Shown piece by piece: positions 24,933 to 33,500 of a stretch of DNA of 64,000 nt (its first letter is position 1; every line of letters starts with the position of its first letter). Origin of the DNA: Nonomuraea turcica. GTDB lineage: Bacteria > Actinomycetota > Actinomycetes > Streptosporangiales > Streptosporangiaceae. The position numbers and the translations under genes are program-made. The notes under the pieces are model-generated. The model did no database searches. It saw nothing but the letters and a program-made list of their open reading frames with translations, and was not told the origin of the DNA. The stretch is from the NCBI RefSeq assembly GCF_030718205.1, contig NZ_JAUZQF010000009.1, positions 362,591 through 426,590 of the forward strand, read 5' to 3'.

Positions 24933-26539
24933 GCGGGCACACGACCGAGCTGGTCGTCTTCATCGTGCTGTTCCTGGTCGTCAGCGCCATGGGATTCGTG
25001 GCGGCCCGCTGGCGGCGGCCCGACAACATCGAGAGCCTGAACGAGTGGGGCCTGGGCGGCCGCAACTTCGGCTCCTGGATCACCTGGTTCCTCGTGGGCG
25101 GCGACCTGTACACCGCGTACACGTTCGTGGCGGTGCCCGCGCTCGTGTTCGGCGCCGGCGCCATGGGCTTCTTCGCCGTGCCGTACACCGTGATCATCTA
25201 CCCGCTGGTGTTCCTGGTCCTGGTCAGGCTGTGGTCGGTGTCGCACGTGCACGGGTTCGTCACGCCGGCCGACTTCGTCCGGGCCCGCTTCGGCTCGCCG
25301 ACGCTGGCGCTGCTGGTGGCGATCACCGGGCTGGTGGCGACCATGCCGTACATCGCGCTGCAGCTGGTCGGCATCGAGGCCGTGCTGAAGTCGATGGGCG
25401 TCACCGGGCACCTGCCGATCATCATCGCGTTCGCGATCCTGGCCGCCTACACCTACCAGTCGGGCCTGCGCGCCCCCGCATTGATCGCCTTCGTCAAGGA
25501 CACGCTGATCTACATCGTGATCCTGGCGGCGGTCTTCTACATCCCGGCCAAGCTGGGCGGCTGGGGATCGATCTTCGACGCGGCGAAGGCGAAGTTCGAC
25601 GCCTCCCCCGCGCCCGGTGACGGGATCATCCTCAACGCCGCCAACCAGCTGCAGTACATCACGCTGGCCTTCGGCTCGGCGCTGGCGCTGTTCCTCTACC
25701 CGCACAGCCTCACCGGCGTGCTGGCCTCCAAGAACCGCAACGTGATCAAGCGGAACATGTCGGCGCTGCCCGCCTACAGCCTCCTGCTCGGCCTGATCGC
25801 GCTGCTCGGCTACATGGCGATCGCGGCCGGCACCAAGCCGGTCATGAACGCGAACGGCAAGCCGGACGCCAACACGATCGTGCCGCAGCTGTTCGACCAG
25901 ATGTTCCCCGACTGGTTCACCGGCGTCGCCTACGCGGCGGTCGGCATCGGCGCGCTGGTCCCGGCGGCGATCATGTCGATTGCGGCGGCCAACCTGTTCA
26001 CCCGCAACATCTACCGCGAGTACTTCAACAAGCACGCCACCGACGCCCAGGAGGCCAAGGTCTCCAAGCTGACCTCGCTCCTGGTCAAGGTCGGCGCGGT
26101 GCTGTGCATCCTGGTGCTGGACCCGCAGTTCTCCATCGACCTGCAGCTCATCGGCGGCGTGATCATCCTGCAGACGCTGCCGTCGGTGGCGCTCGGCCTC
26201 TACACGCGCTGGTTCCACAAGGGCGGCCTGATCGCGGGCTGGGCGGCCGGCCTTGGGGCGGGCATGTGGATGCTCTACCTCATCCCGAACCCCGCCAACG
26301 GCAAGCTGCACTTCGGCGGCTCGGCGTTCCCGCTGGCCAACTTCGGGTTCGACACCAAGATGACGATCTACGTCGGGTTCGTCGCGGTGATCGTCAACCT
26401 GGTGGTGGCGGCGCTGGGCACGCTGGTGTTCCGGGCGCTCAAGATGGCCGACGGGCCGGACGGGACCTCGCGCGACGACTACTTCGCCGACGAGGGCGAC
26501 CCCAAGGTCAAGGACCTGGACCTGACCGGCTCGCACTGA
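24929..26539 (+). CDS. Solute:sodium symporter (monocarboxylate type)
   Basis: A 536-residue integral membrane protein of the SSS family with about 13 membrane helices. Typical features are EWGLGGRNFGSWITWFLVGG near residue 40, the A-x-x-G-x-x-MPYIALQLVGIEAVL helix, and GIGALVPAAIMSIAAANLFT at about residues 335-355, which carries the Na+-site region. SSS proteins with a DUF3311 partner (MctC-like) take up short carboxylates such as acetate, propionate or pyruvate. The precise substrate is not set by sequence. The neighbouring acyl-CoA genes fit a carboxylic acid. A strong hairpin follows the stop. Confidence 0.92.
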   Translation: MSGHTTELVVFIVLFLVVSAMGFVAARWRRPDNIESLNEWGLGGRNFGSWITWFLVGGDLYTAYTFVAVPALVFGAGAMGFFAVPYTVIIYPLVFLVLVRLWSVSHVHGFVTPADFVRARFGSPTLALLVAITGLVATMPYIALQLVGIEAVLKSMGVTGHLPIIIAFAILAAYTYQSGLRAPALIAFVKDTLIYIVILAAVFYIPAKLGGWGSIFDAAKAKFDASPAPGDGIILNAANQLQYITLAFGSALALFLYPHSLTGVLASKNRNVIKRNMSALPAYSLLLGLIALLGYMAIAAGTKPVMNANGKPDANTIVPQLFDQMFPDWFTGVAYAAVGIGALVPAAIMSIAAANLFTRNIYREYFNKHATDAQEAKVSKLTSLLVKVGAVLCILVLDPQFSIDLQLIGGVIILQTLPSVALGLYTRWFHKGGLIAGWAAGLGAGMWMLYLIPNPANGKLHFGGSAFPLANFGFDTKMTIYVGFVAVIVNLVVAALGTLVFRALKMADGPDGTSRDDYFADEGDPKVKDLDLTGSH

Positions 26540-26542
26540 ACC

Positions 26543-26584
26543 CCGGCGGTCCGCCCCCGTCCCCCCGCGGGGGCGGGCCGCCGG
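26543..26584. terminator. Bidirectional hairpin between convergent genes
   Basis: CCGGCGG at 26543-26549 pairs with CCGCCGG at 26578-26584. The inner CCGCCCCCG at 26551-26559 pairs with CGGGGGCGG at 26568-26576. A stem of about 16 bp exactly fills the 45 bp between the convergent symporter and DUF6285 genes. There is no U-run, as is common in actinomycetes. Confidence 0.75.
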
Positions 26585-26932
26585 TCAATCCGCCACGAGA
26601 TAGCCGGGGTTGGCGACCTCCAGCTTGGCCCGCACGGCATCCACCAGGGCGGCGACGAGCTCGTGGTCGTCGGCGATCCGGCCCTCGCGAACGGCGGCGG
26701 CCAGCTCGGCGTCGCCGGCCACGCCCAGCGCGGCCAGCCGGGCGGCGTGCTCGGCCGCTTGGGCGGGACCCAGCTCGATCTCCCGCTCGACCATGCCCAG
26801 CACGTTGATCGCGACCCGGGTGTGGAACCGCACCCGGCCCTCGACGGCCGGCAACACGTCACTCTCGAGGAAATCGCGCACGGCGGCCACCAGCTGCGCC
26901 GCCGTGGGCACGTCGTGCGGCCCCTTCGTCAT
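26585..26932 (-). CDS. DUF6285 protein (LvaB-like)
   Basis: A 115-residue helical protein of the DUF6285 family: VAAVRDFLESDVLPAVEGRV, then FHTRVAINVLGMVEREIELG. Such genes accompany an APH-type kinase and an acyl-CoA dehydrogenase. In the Pseudomonas lva pathway a small protein of this kind (LvaB) is needed by the kinase LvaA, which phosphorylates 4-hydroxyacyl-CoA. Here the kinase and dehydrogenase genes lie 1-2 kb away on the other strand, with a protease gene between, so the usual order is broken. The LvaB equivalence is from family knowledge and has not been checked by alignment. Confidence 0.75.
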   Translation of the reverse strand: MTKGPHDVPTAAQLVAAVRDFLESDVLPAVEGRVRFHTRVAINVLGMVEREIELGPAQAAEHAARLAALGVAGDAELAAAVREGRIADDHELVAALVDAVRAKLEVANPGYLVAD

Positions 26933-26971
26933 CTGATCTCCTTTTTAGCGGGCAACGACTAACCTGCGGCC

Positions 26972-27754
26972 ATGCGCACAGAGTCTCCCACCGCATCTAC
27001 CCCGGTGCTCGGGCCCCAGCTGATCCGGGCCGAGATCTTCGTCGTGATGTCGGTCTCGCTCGGCGCCAGCGGCCTGGTGGCGCTCGTGCGGCTGATCGGG
27101 GCGCTCACCGCGCCGAAAGAGCTGAAGAGCCAGCAGGCCGTGCTCGTCGGGTCCATGGCCCCGGGGCGGCCGTGGCTGGACCTGACGTTGCAGCTGGTCC
27201 AGATCGTGATCTCGGTGGCGCCGGTCGGGCTGGTGGCGTACCTGCTGGTGCGCTCCGGGGAGTCCATGCGCACGATCGGCGCGGACCTGCGCGAGCCGCG
27301 GCGGGACCTGGTGCGCGGGGCCCTGCTCGCGGCCGCGATCGGCGGCAGCGGGCTGGCGTTCTACCTGGCGGTGTGGGCGTCCGGGGTGAACCTGACCGTC
27401 GTTCCCGGGGCGCTGCCCGAGGTGTGGTGGCAGGTGCCGGTGCTGCTGCTCGCGGCGGCTCAGAACGGCGTGCTGGAGGAGGTGCTGGTCGCCGGCTACC
27501 TGCTGCACCGGCTCGGGCAGGCCGGATGGAGCCCGTGGAAGGCCGTCGCGCTCTCGTCGCTGTTGCGGGGGTCGTACCACCTGTATCAGGGGTTCGGGGG
27601 GTTTGTCGGAAACGTGGTGATGGGCGTGGTGTTCGGGCGGCTGTACCAGCGGTGGGGGCGCGCGACGCCGCTCGTGGTGGCCCACACGCTCATCGACGCC
27701 GTCGCCTTCGTCGGGTACGCGTTCCTGCGCGGACGGGTCAGCTGGCTGCCCTGA
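26972..27754 (+). CDS. CPBP family intramembrane metalloprotease
   Basis: A 260-residue membrane protein with 6-7 hydrophobic helices and the CPBP (Rce1/Abi) motifs. The catalytic EE pair is in NGVLEEVLVAGYLLHRL (about residue 170), the second motif is in LRGSYHLYQGFGG, and the third has the His-Asp of VAHTLIDAV. Prokaryotic CPBP proteases act on membrane or prenylated substrates, and some give bacteriocin self-immunity. The substrate here is unknown. The gene is divergent from DUF6285 (39 bp apart) and lies 40 bp before the acyl-CoA dehydrogenase on the same strand. It could be cotranscribed with that gene. Confidence 0.85.
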   Translation: MRTESPTASTPVLGPQLIRAEIFVVMSVSLGASGLVALVRLIGALTAPKELKSQQAVLVGSMAPGRPWLDLTLQLVQIVISVAPVGLVAYLLVRSGESMRTIGADLREPRRDLVRGALLAAAIGGSGLAFYLAVWASGVNLTVVPGALPEVWWQVPVLLLAAAQNGVLEEVLVAGYLLHRLGQAGWSPWKAVALSSLLRGSYHLYQGFGGFVGNVVMGVVFGRLYQRWGRATPLVVAHTLIDAVAFVGYAFLRGRVSWLP

Positions 27755-27794
27755 CACCGTTGACTCGGCAACGATTGTCGGCTGAGATCATTTC

Positions 27795-28994
27795 ATGAGC
27801 TTCGCCGTGCCCGCCGGTGTCCGGCCGATCCGCGATGCCGTCCACGCGTTCATGACCGAGCGGGTCGAGCCCGCCGAGCCGGTGCTGCACGCCGGCGGCG
27901 CCGCCGCCGCGGCCGCGCTGGACGAGTTGCGGGCCGAGGCGAAGAAGGAAGGCCTGTGGGCGCTCGGCCACCCGCGGGAGCTGGGCGGCGGCGGGCTGCC
28001 GTTCCTCGACTACGTCTACGTCAACGAGGTGCAGGGACGCAGCGAGTACGGGCAGCTGGCGCTGGGCACGTTCACCCTGCAGGACTCGCTCATGCTGCAT
28101 GAGCACGCCTCACCCGAGCAGCGCGAACGCTACCTCGAGCCGCTGGTGCGCGGCGACATCTGGCCCAGCTTCGCCATGACCGAGCCGTCAGTGTCCAGCT
28201 CCGACCCCACCCAGCTGCGCACGGCCGCCGTGCTCGACGGCGACGAGTGGGTGATCAACGGGCATAAGTGGTTCACGACCGGGGCGTCGCGGGCGGCGTA
28301 TACGACCGTGATGTGCCGCACCGAGCCGGACGCCCCGCCCGAGCTCCGGCACCGGGCGTTCTCCATGATTCTGGTGCCGACCGACACACCCGGCTACACC
28401 ATCGTCCGCGAGACGCCGGTGCTGGGACTGGACGGGGCACACTGCGAGGTGCGCTACGAGGACGTCCGCGTGCCCGCCGCCAACCTGCTCGGCCGGCGCG
28501 GCCACGGGTTCGTCATCGCGCAGCAACGCCTGGGACCCGGCCGGATCTTCCACTGCATGCGCTGGCTGGGGCAGGCGCAGCGGGCCTTCGACCTGATGTG
28601 CCGCAGGCTGCACGACCGCAGCGCGTTCGGCGAGCCGCTGGCGAACAAGCAGCTCATGCGGCAGCACGTGTTCGACTCCTACGCCGAGATCCAGGCAGCC
28701 AGGCTGCTCACGTTGCAGGCCGCCGAGGCCATCGACGCCGGCTCCGACGCACGGGTGGAGATCGGGGCGATCAAGGTCGTCGGAGCGCGTATGCTGCACA
28801 ACGTGATCGACCGCGCCATCCAGGTCTACGGGGCCGCGGGCCTGACGCCGGACACCCCGCTCGAGCGGATGTACCGGCATGCTCGGGCCGGGCGGATCTA
28901 CGATGGCCCCGACGAGGTGCACATCGACGCGGTGGGGCGGCGGGTCCTGGGCGCGTACGCGGCGGGCGGCACCTGGGAGTTCGGCCTGCGATGA
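27795..28994 (+). CDS. Acyl-CoA dehydrogenase (LvaC/ACAD10-11-like)
   Basis: A 399-residue flavoprotein of the acyl-CoA dehydrogenase family. Recognisable are the FAD-binding segment AMTEPSVSSSDPTQLRTAAV (about residue 130), the region W-x-x-NGHKWFTTGASRAAYT, and the C-terminal helical domain with DRSAFGEPLANKQLMRQHVF and RAIQVYGAAGLTPDTPL. The active-site end, RIYDGPDEVH, is the variant typical of partners of APH-type kinases. In mammalian ACAD10/11 the two activities are fused. Here the kinase gene starts within the stop of this gene (ATGA at 28991). The likely role is removal of a 4-phosphorylated group from acyl-CoA in hydroxy-acid breakdown. That role is inference from family and context. 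Confidence 0.88.
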   Translation: MSFAVPAGVRPIRDAVHAFMTERVEPAEPVLHAGGAAAAAALDELRAEAKKEGLWALGHPRELGGGGLPFLDYVYVNEVQGRSEYGQLALGTFTLQDSLMLHEHASPEQRERYLEPLVRGDIWPSFAMTEPSVSSSDPTQLRTAAVLDGDEWVINGHKWFTTGASRAAYTTVMCRTEPDAPPELRHRAFSMILVPTDTPGYTIVRETPVLGLDGAHCEVRYEDVRVPAANLLGRRGHGFVIAQQRLGPGRIFHCMRWLGQAQRAFDLMCRRLHDRSAFGEPLANKQLMRQHVFDSYAEIQAARLLTLQAAEAIDAGSDARVEIGAIKVVGARMLHNVIDRAIQVYGAAGLTPDTPLERMYRHARAGRIYDGPDEVHIDAVGRRVLGAYAAGGTWEFGLR

Positions 28995-29962
28995 GCCGGC
29001 TCGAGGAGATCGTCCGCACGGTGTTCGGGGCCGGGTCGGCGATCCCACAACGGGTGCGGCTGCCCGGCGGGGCCTCCCGCGAGACGTGGGCCCTGGACGT
29101 GGCCGCGGCCGACGGCACCCGGCATGAGCTGGTCCTGCGGCTCGAGTCTCCCGGCGCCACGCTGGAGGCCGGCGCCACGCTGGCGGCCGAGGCCGTGCTG
29201 ATGCGCACCGCGTTCCAGGCGGGGGTGCCGGTGCCGCGGATCGTCTCCAGCGGCGAGTCCCACATCCTCATGACCCGTGTGCCCGGCGAGACCATCCCGC
29301 GCAAGATCCTGCGCGACGACGCCTACGCCACGGCCCGGCGCAGACTCGCCGCGCAGTGCGGCCAGGCGCTGGCCGCCATCCACCGCATGCCGCTGTCGTG
29401 CGTGCCCGCTGCGGCTGAGACCGCGGCCGAGACCGATCCGCTGCGCCGCTGGCGGGACGTGCTCGACCGGCTGGGCGAGCCGCACCCGGTGTTCGAGCTG
29501 GCGTTGCGGCGGCTCGCCGCGACCCGGCCGCGCCCCGGCCGGCGCGCCGTGGTGCACGGTGACTTCCGTAACGGCAACCTCATCGTCGGCCCCGAGGGCA
29601 TCAGGGCGGTGCTCGACTGGGAGCTCGCCCACGCCGGGGACCCGCTGGAGGATCTCGGCTGGTTGTGCGTCAAGGCCTGGCGGTTCGGCTCGCCGCTGCC
29701 GGTCGGCGGGTTCGGCACGTACGACGACCTCATCCACGCCTACGAGCGGGCCGGCGGCGACCCGGTGGACCGGGACGCGCTGCGCTGGTGGGAGACCTTC
29801 GGCGTGCTCAAGTGGGGCGTCATCTGCGTCATGCAGACCATGCGGCACCTGCGTGGCGGCGCCCGCTCCGTCGAACTGGCGGCGATCGGCCGCCGCGTGT
29901 GCGAGAACGAGTGGGATCTGCTCGGCATGTTGCGTGAGCGGGCGGAAAACCCGTTGCCTTGA
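28991..29962 (+). CDS. APH-type kinase (LvaA/ACAD11 kinase-like)
   Basis: A 323-residue protein of the aminoglycoside phosphotransferase/choline kinase fold. It has LPGGASRETWALDVA near residue 18 (nucleotide loop), the Brenner motif VVHGDFRNGNLIVGPEGIRA (catalytic Asp in HGDFRNGN, about residue 192), and the metal-binding VLDWELAHAGDPLEDLGWLC. The gene overlaps the acyl-CoA dehydrogenase by 4 bp. With the nearby DUF6285 gene it forms the kinase, helper and dehydrogenase trio of 4-hydroxyacyl-CoA catabolism. Antibiotic resistance is unlikely given this setting. The enzyme would be cytoplasmic. Confidence 0.87.
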   Translation: MSRLEEIVRTVFGAGSAIPQRVRLPGGASRETWALDVAAADGTRHELVLRLESPGATLEAGATLAAEAVLMRTAFQAGVPVPRIVSSGESHILMTRVPGETIPRKILRDDAYATARRRLAAQCGQALAAIHRMPLSCVPAAAETAAETDPLRRWRDVLDRLGEPHPVFELALRRLAATRPRPGRRAVVHGDFRNGNLIVGPEGIRAVLDWELAHAGDPLEDLGWLCVKAWRFGSPLPVGGFGTYDDLIHAYERAGGDPVDRDALRWWETFGVLKWGVICVMQTMRHLRGGARSVELAAIGRRVCENEWDLLGMLRERAENPLP

Positions 29963-29988
29963 CCCGGGCGGCGGCGCAGGCTTGTGCG

Positions 29989-30704
<716 letters not shown>

Positions 30705-30708
<4 letters not shown>

Positions 30709-31526
30709 CGACCTTGACCCTGCCTCCGCTGAGCCTGGCCGCGCGGCGCATGCGCGTCATGGGCGTGGTCCGGCGCGATTTCGCGGCGTTGCGGCGCAGC
30801 TCGATCCGGGTGTTCGAGATCCTGTTCTGGCCGACGGTCGAGCTGGTGCTGTGGGGCTTCATGACGCTGTTCCTGCAGGCGCAGCGGGTGCCGTTCGTGG
30901 TGTCGTTCCTGCTCGGCGCGGTGCTGCTGTGGCAGCTGCTGCAGAAGGCCAGCAACGAGATCTCCATTGCCTTCCTGGAGGACATCTGGTCGCGCAACCT
31001 GCTCAACGTGCAGGTCAGCCCTCTGTCCAGCGTCGAATACCTGATCGGGCTGATGCTGTTCTCCCTGGGCAAGGTGGCCTTCGCGGTCGCCGTCATGGCC
31101 GCGCTCGCCTTCGGTCTCTACGGGTTCGGGGTGACGAGCATCGGCGTGGGACTGGTCCCGTTCATGGGCGTGCTGCTCGTGCTCGGCTGGTCACTCGGCC
31201 TGGTCGGCATCGCGGCGGTGCTGCGTTTCGGCGAGAACGCGCAGGTCATCGCCTGGTCACTGGTGTTCGTGGTGCAGCCGCTCGCCGGGATCTTCTACCC
31301 GGTGTCCGTGCTGCCCGCGCCGCTGCAGGCCGTGTCGTGGTTCCTGCCCGCCTCCCACGTGTTCGAGGGCATGCGCACGGTCATGGCGGGCGGCGCGCTG
31401 CCCTGGGACCGGCTGGCCTGGGCGGCCGCGCTCAATGTGGGATACCTGGCGGCGACGCTGGGGTTGTTCGCGTGGGCGCTGGGGTACGCGCGGCGGCATG
31501 GGAAGCTCTCGCGCTTCGGGGACTGA
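30705..31526 (+). CDS. ABC-2 type transporter permease
   Basis: A 273-residue membrane protein with six helices. ABC-2 features include FWPTVELVLWGFMTLFLQ (first helix pair), a central RNLLNVQVSPLSSVEYLIGL coupling region, and VQPLAGIFYPVSVLPAPLQA with FLPASHVFEGMR near the end. It pairs with the ATPase immediately upstream (4-bp overlap). The last 95 bp overlap tail-to-tail with the TetR-type gene on the opposite strand. That TetR gene may therefore be the local regulator. Confidence 0.92.
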
Positions 31527-32088
31527 GCGCGGCGGCGATCACCTCCACCAGGCCCTCCACCACCTGATCCCGCTCCACCTCGGGATGCTCCAGCCACCAG
31601 TCGCCGGTCGTCTGCACCATGCCGACGAACGCGTGGCCGAGGACCTGCGCCCGCACCGGGTCGAGCGCCGCCCGCTCGGCGGCCAGCACCCCGCCCAGCT
31701 CCTCGCCCAGGCCGCGGACCAGCGAGGTCATGTGGGAGCGGGTCCTGCTGTCCTCGGCGCCGGCCCGGTGGAACAGGAAGCGGTAGAGGTTGAGGTTGGC
31801 CGCGATGAGGTCCAGATAGGCGCCGATCGTCGCCCTGGCCCGGCCGCGCAGGTCGGCCCCCGGCTCGGCGAACCGCGGCCGCAGCTGGGCGATGACCGTG
31901 CGCACGTGCCGGTCGGCGAGCGCCTCGTACAGGCCGCTCTTGTCGCCGAAGTGGCGGTAGAGGATGGGCTTGGTGATGCCGGCCGCGGCCGCGATGGCCG
32001 CCATCGACACCTCGGGCCCCTCGCTGGAGATGACCCGGTCCGCGGCGTCCAGCAGCGCCCTGCGCCGATCCGGGTCCCGTCCGCTCAC
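31432..32088 (-). CDS. TetR family transcriptional regulator
   Basis: A 218-residue repressor. The N-terminal HTH is at about residues 8-52 (RRRALLDAADRVISSEGPEV, then ITKPILYRHFGDKSGLYEAL). The C-terminal ligand domain includes LNLYRFLFHRAGAEDSRTRS and TTGDWWLEHPEVERDQVVEG. The GTG at 32088 overlaps the stop of the upstream membrane-protein gene by 3 bp. At the 3' end the frame runs 95 bp into the antisense of the ABC permease and ends in a low-complexity tail rich in Ala, Pro and Thr. That tail suggests the original stop was lost. It probably regulates the adjacent exporter or the membrane protein. Confidence 0.87.
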   Translation of the reverse strand: MSGRDPDRRRALLDAADRVISSEGPEVSMAAIAAAAGITKPILYRHFGDKSGLYEALADRHVRTVIAQLRPRFAEPGADLRGRARATIGAYLDLIAANLNLYRFLFHRAGAEDSRTRSHMTSLVRGLGEELGGVLAAERAALDPVRAQVLGHAFVGMVQTTGDWWLEHPEVERDQVVEGLVEVIAAALSPRSARASHAAARTPAPTRTTPASPPGIPH

Positions 32089-32525
32089 CCGCCCAGGATA
32101 GATCGCCAACGCGTCGGCAGCAGCGCCGAGAGCACGAGCAGGGCGCCGATGATGGTGTAGAGGCCGGTAAGGCCGGCCAGCGTGCCGGGCGGCTCGGCCA
32201 GCTCCGCCGGCGGCAGCCCGTCCCAGGTCGGCCCTGACCACGGAAGGGCGGCCGCCAGGCCCAGCGCGGCGCTGGTGTCCAGGGCGAACAGCGCGCCTGC
32301 CGAGATCAGTGGAACGCCGCAGGTCAGCGCCGCCGCCGGCCAGGCGGTCAGGACGGCGACGAGCACCGCCACGGCCGCCAGGCAGGCCAGCCCGGCCGGC
32401 GCGGGGCCGGCGGCGGCCGCGCCCATGCGCAGGGCCTTGGCGCCGGCCTCGGTCAGGTAGTAGACGGGGACGAGGGCGGCCAGGCCGGCGGCGGCTCCCA
32501 TCACATGACGACTCTCACGGGTCAC
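32085..32525 (-). CDS. Hypothetical four-helix membrane protein
   Basis: A 146-residue protein with four predicted membrane helices (about residues 9-27, 42-60, 63-82 and 122-140), including LAALVPVYYLTEAGAKALRM and LACLAAVAVLVAVLTAWPAA. There is no named family. The GTG at 32525 is chosen over longer upstream starts because the first helix follows directly. Its stop overlaps the TetR start, so the pair is translationally coupled, and the regulator may answer to this protein's physiology. It is divergent from the helicase-nuclease operon, with 204 bp between. Confidence 0.6.
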   Translation of the reverse strand: MTRESRHVMGAAAGLAALVPVYYLTEAGAKALRMGAAAAGPAPAGLACLAAVAVLVAVLTAWPAAALTCGVPLISAGALFALDTSAALGLAAALPWSGPTWDGLPPAELAEPPGTLAGLTGLYTIIGALLVLSALLPTRWRSILGG

Positions 32526-32729
32526 ACCGGCATCGTCCCCTTCTCCAGCACCGGTTACGCGCGCGGTCGCGGGCGGCAGCTCAACGAGTGATCGGCGGAG
32601 TCCTGCGGGTAGTGGCGGGCGCGACCGGTCGTGGGTCCTTGCCGCGCCCTTTACACCGTAGATCACGTGATGGCCTCGATCGTCAGGTAATTACTGGAAA
32701 ATACTGGGACTGTTGATACGCTCGCGACC

Positions 32730-33500
32730 ATGAGTGACCGGCTGGACGATCTGGAGCGGCGGATCGACGAGTTGCGGGCCGGTGTGCGCAAGGCCATGCG
32801 GGCCAGGGACGGCGCGAAGGCCCGGCTGCTGCGCGCCGAGCTGCGCACCGCCGAGCGGGACTGGGACGTCCTAGTCAGCGGCGAGCGGCCGGGGGCCGCG
32901 CCCGAGCCGGCGCCGCTGGTCACTGTGCGCGAGCAGGTGCACCAGGGGCTGCGGCTGCTCGGGGCGACCGCCCAGCCCCGGCTGATCGTGGCCGTGAGCG
33001 AGGCGTTCCTCGGCGGCACGATCCGCAGCACGCAGCTCACCAGCCTGCGCAGGGACGAGGAACGTTCGTTCCGGTCCTCCCCGTACGGGCGGCCGTATTA
33101 CCTGTGCGCGGCGCTGACGGACCGCCTCTCCCCCGCACGCGGCCTGCTCACGCTCAGCAGCTGGCCACTGGAGCGGCGCGTGGTCGGGCCCCTCAGTCCC
33201 CGCGTCGACTTCCTGACCTGCGCCATCGCGGTGGCTTCACACGCGGCCGAGGACGAGCGGGCGGCCAGGTTATTGGTGCGGATGGCCAGGAACATCCCCG
33301 GCGCCACCAACGGCTCGCTGGCCCCGCCACACCCCGGGCGGGTGATCGAGGCGGCCCGTGCCGAGCTGGCGGTGCACGCCGAGCGCGACACGCGCGACCG
33401 CGCCGAGCTGGCGCGACGCGCCGCAGCGCAGCTGGATGACGCCGCCCGCCTGTTCGGCGCCGCTACGCTGAGCACGATCAAGAAGGAGTACGTCACGTGA
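32730..33500 (+). CDS. Operon gene 1: coiled-coil/winged-helix-like protein
   Basis: A 256-residue soluble protein with no named family. Residues 1-50 form a charged coiled coil (LDDLERRIDELRAGVRKAMR onward). Residues 65-145 have a winged-helix-like pattern: VREQVHQGLRLLGATAQPRL, SEAFLGGTIRSTQLTSLRRD, then SSPYGRPYYLCAAL. The C-terminal third is helical, with AARAELAVHAERDTRDRAEL. It is the first of four genes each joined to the next by a 4-bp overlap (GTGA at 33497). A DNA-binding or adaptor role for the nuclease and helicase encoded downstream is inference. The upstream 200 bp contain the palindrome GTAATTAC at 32687-32694, which may mark the promoter region. Confidence 0.7.
   Translation: MSDRLDDLERRIDELRAGVRKAMRARDGAKARLLRAELRTAERDWDVLVSGERPGAAPEPAPLVTVREQVHQGLRLLGATAQPRLIVAVSEAFLGGTIRSTQLTSLRRDEERSFRSSPYGRPYYLCAALTDRLSPARGLLTLSSWPLERRVVGPLSPRVDFLTCAIAVASHAAEDERAARLLVRMARNIPGATNGSLAPPHPGRVIEAARAELAVHAERDTRDRAELARRAAAQLDDAARLFGAATLSTIKKEYVT

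Noticed and set aside
28991..29962. Aminoglycoside resistance gene
   Set aside because: APH fold is shared by many kinases. Overlap with an acyl-CoA dehydrogenase and a nearby DUF6285 gene points to acyl-CoA metabolism.
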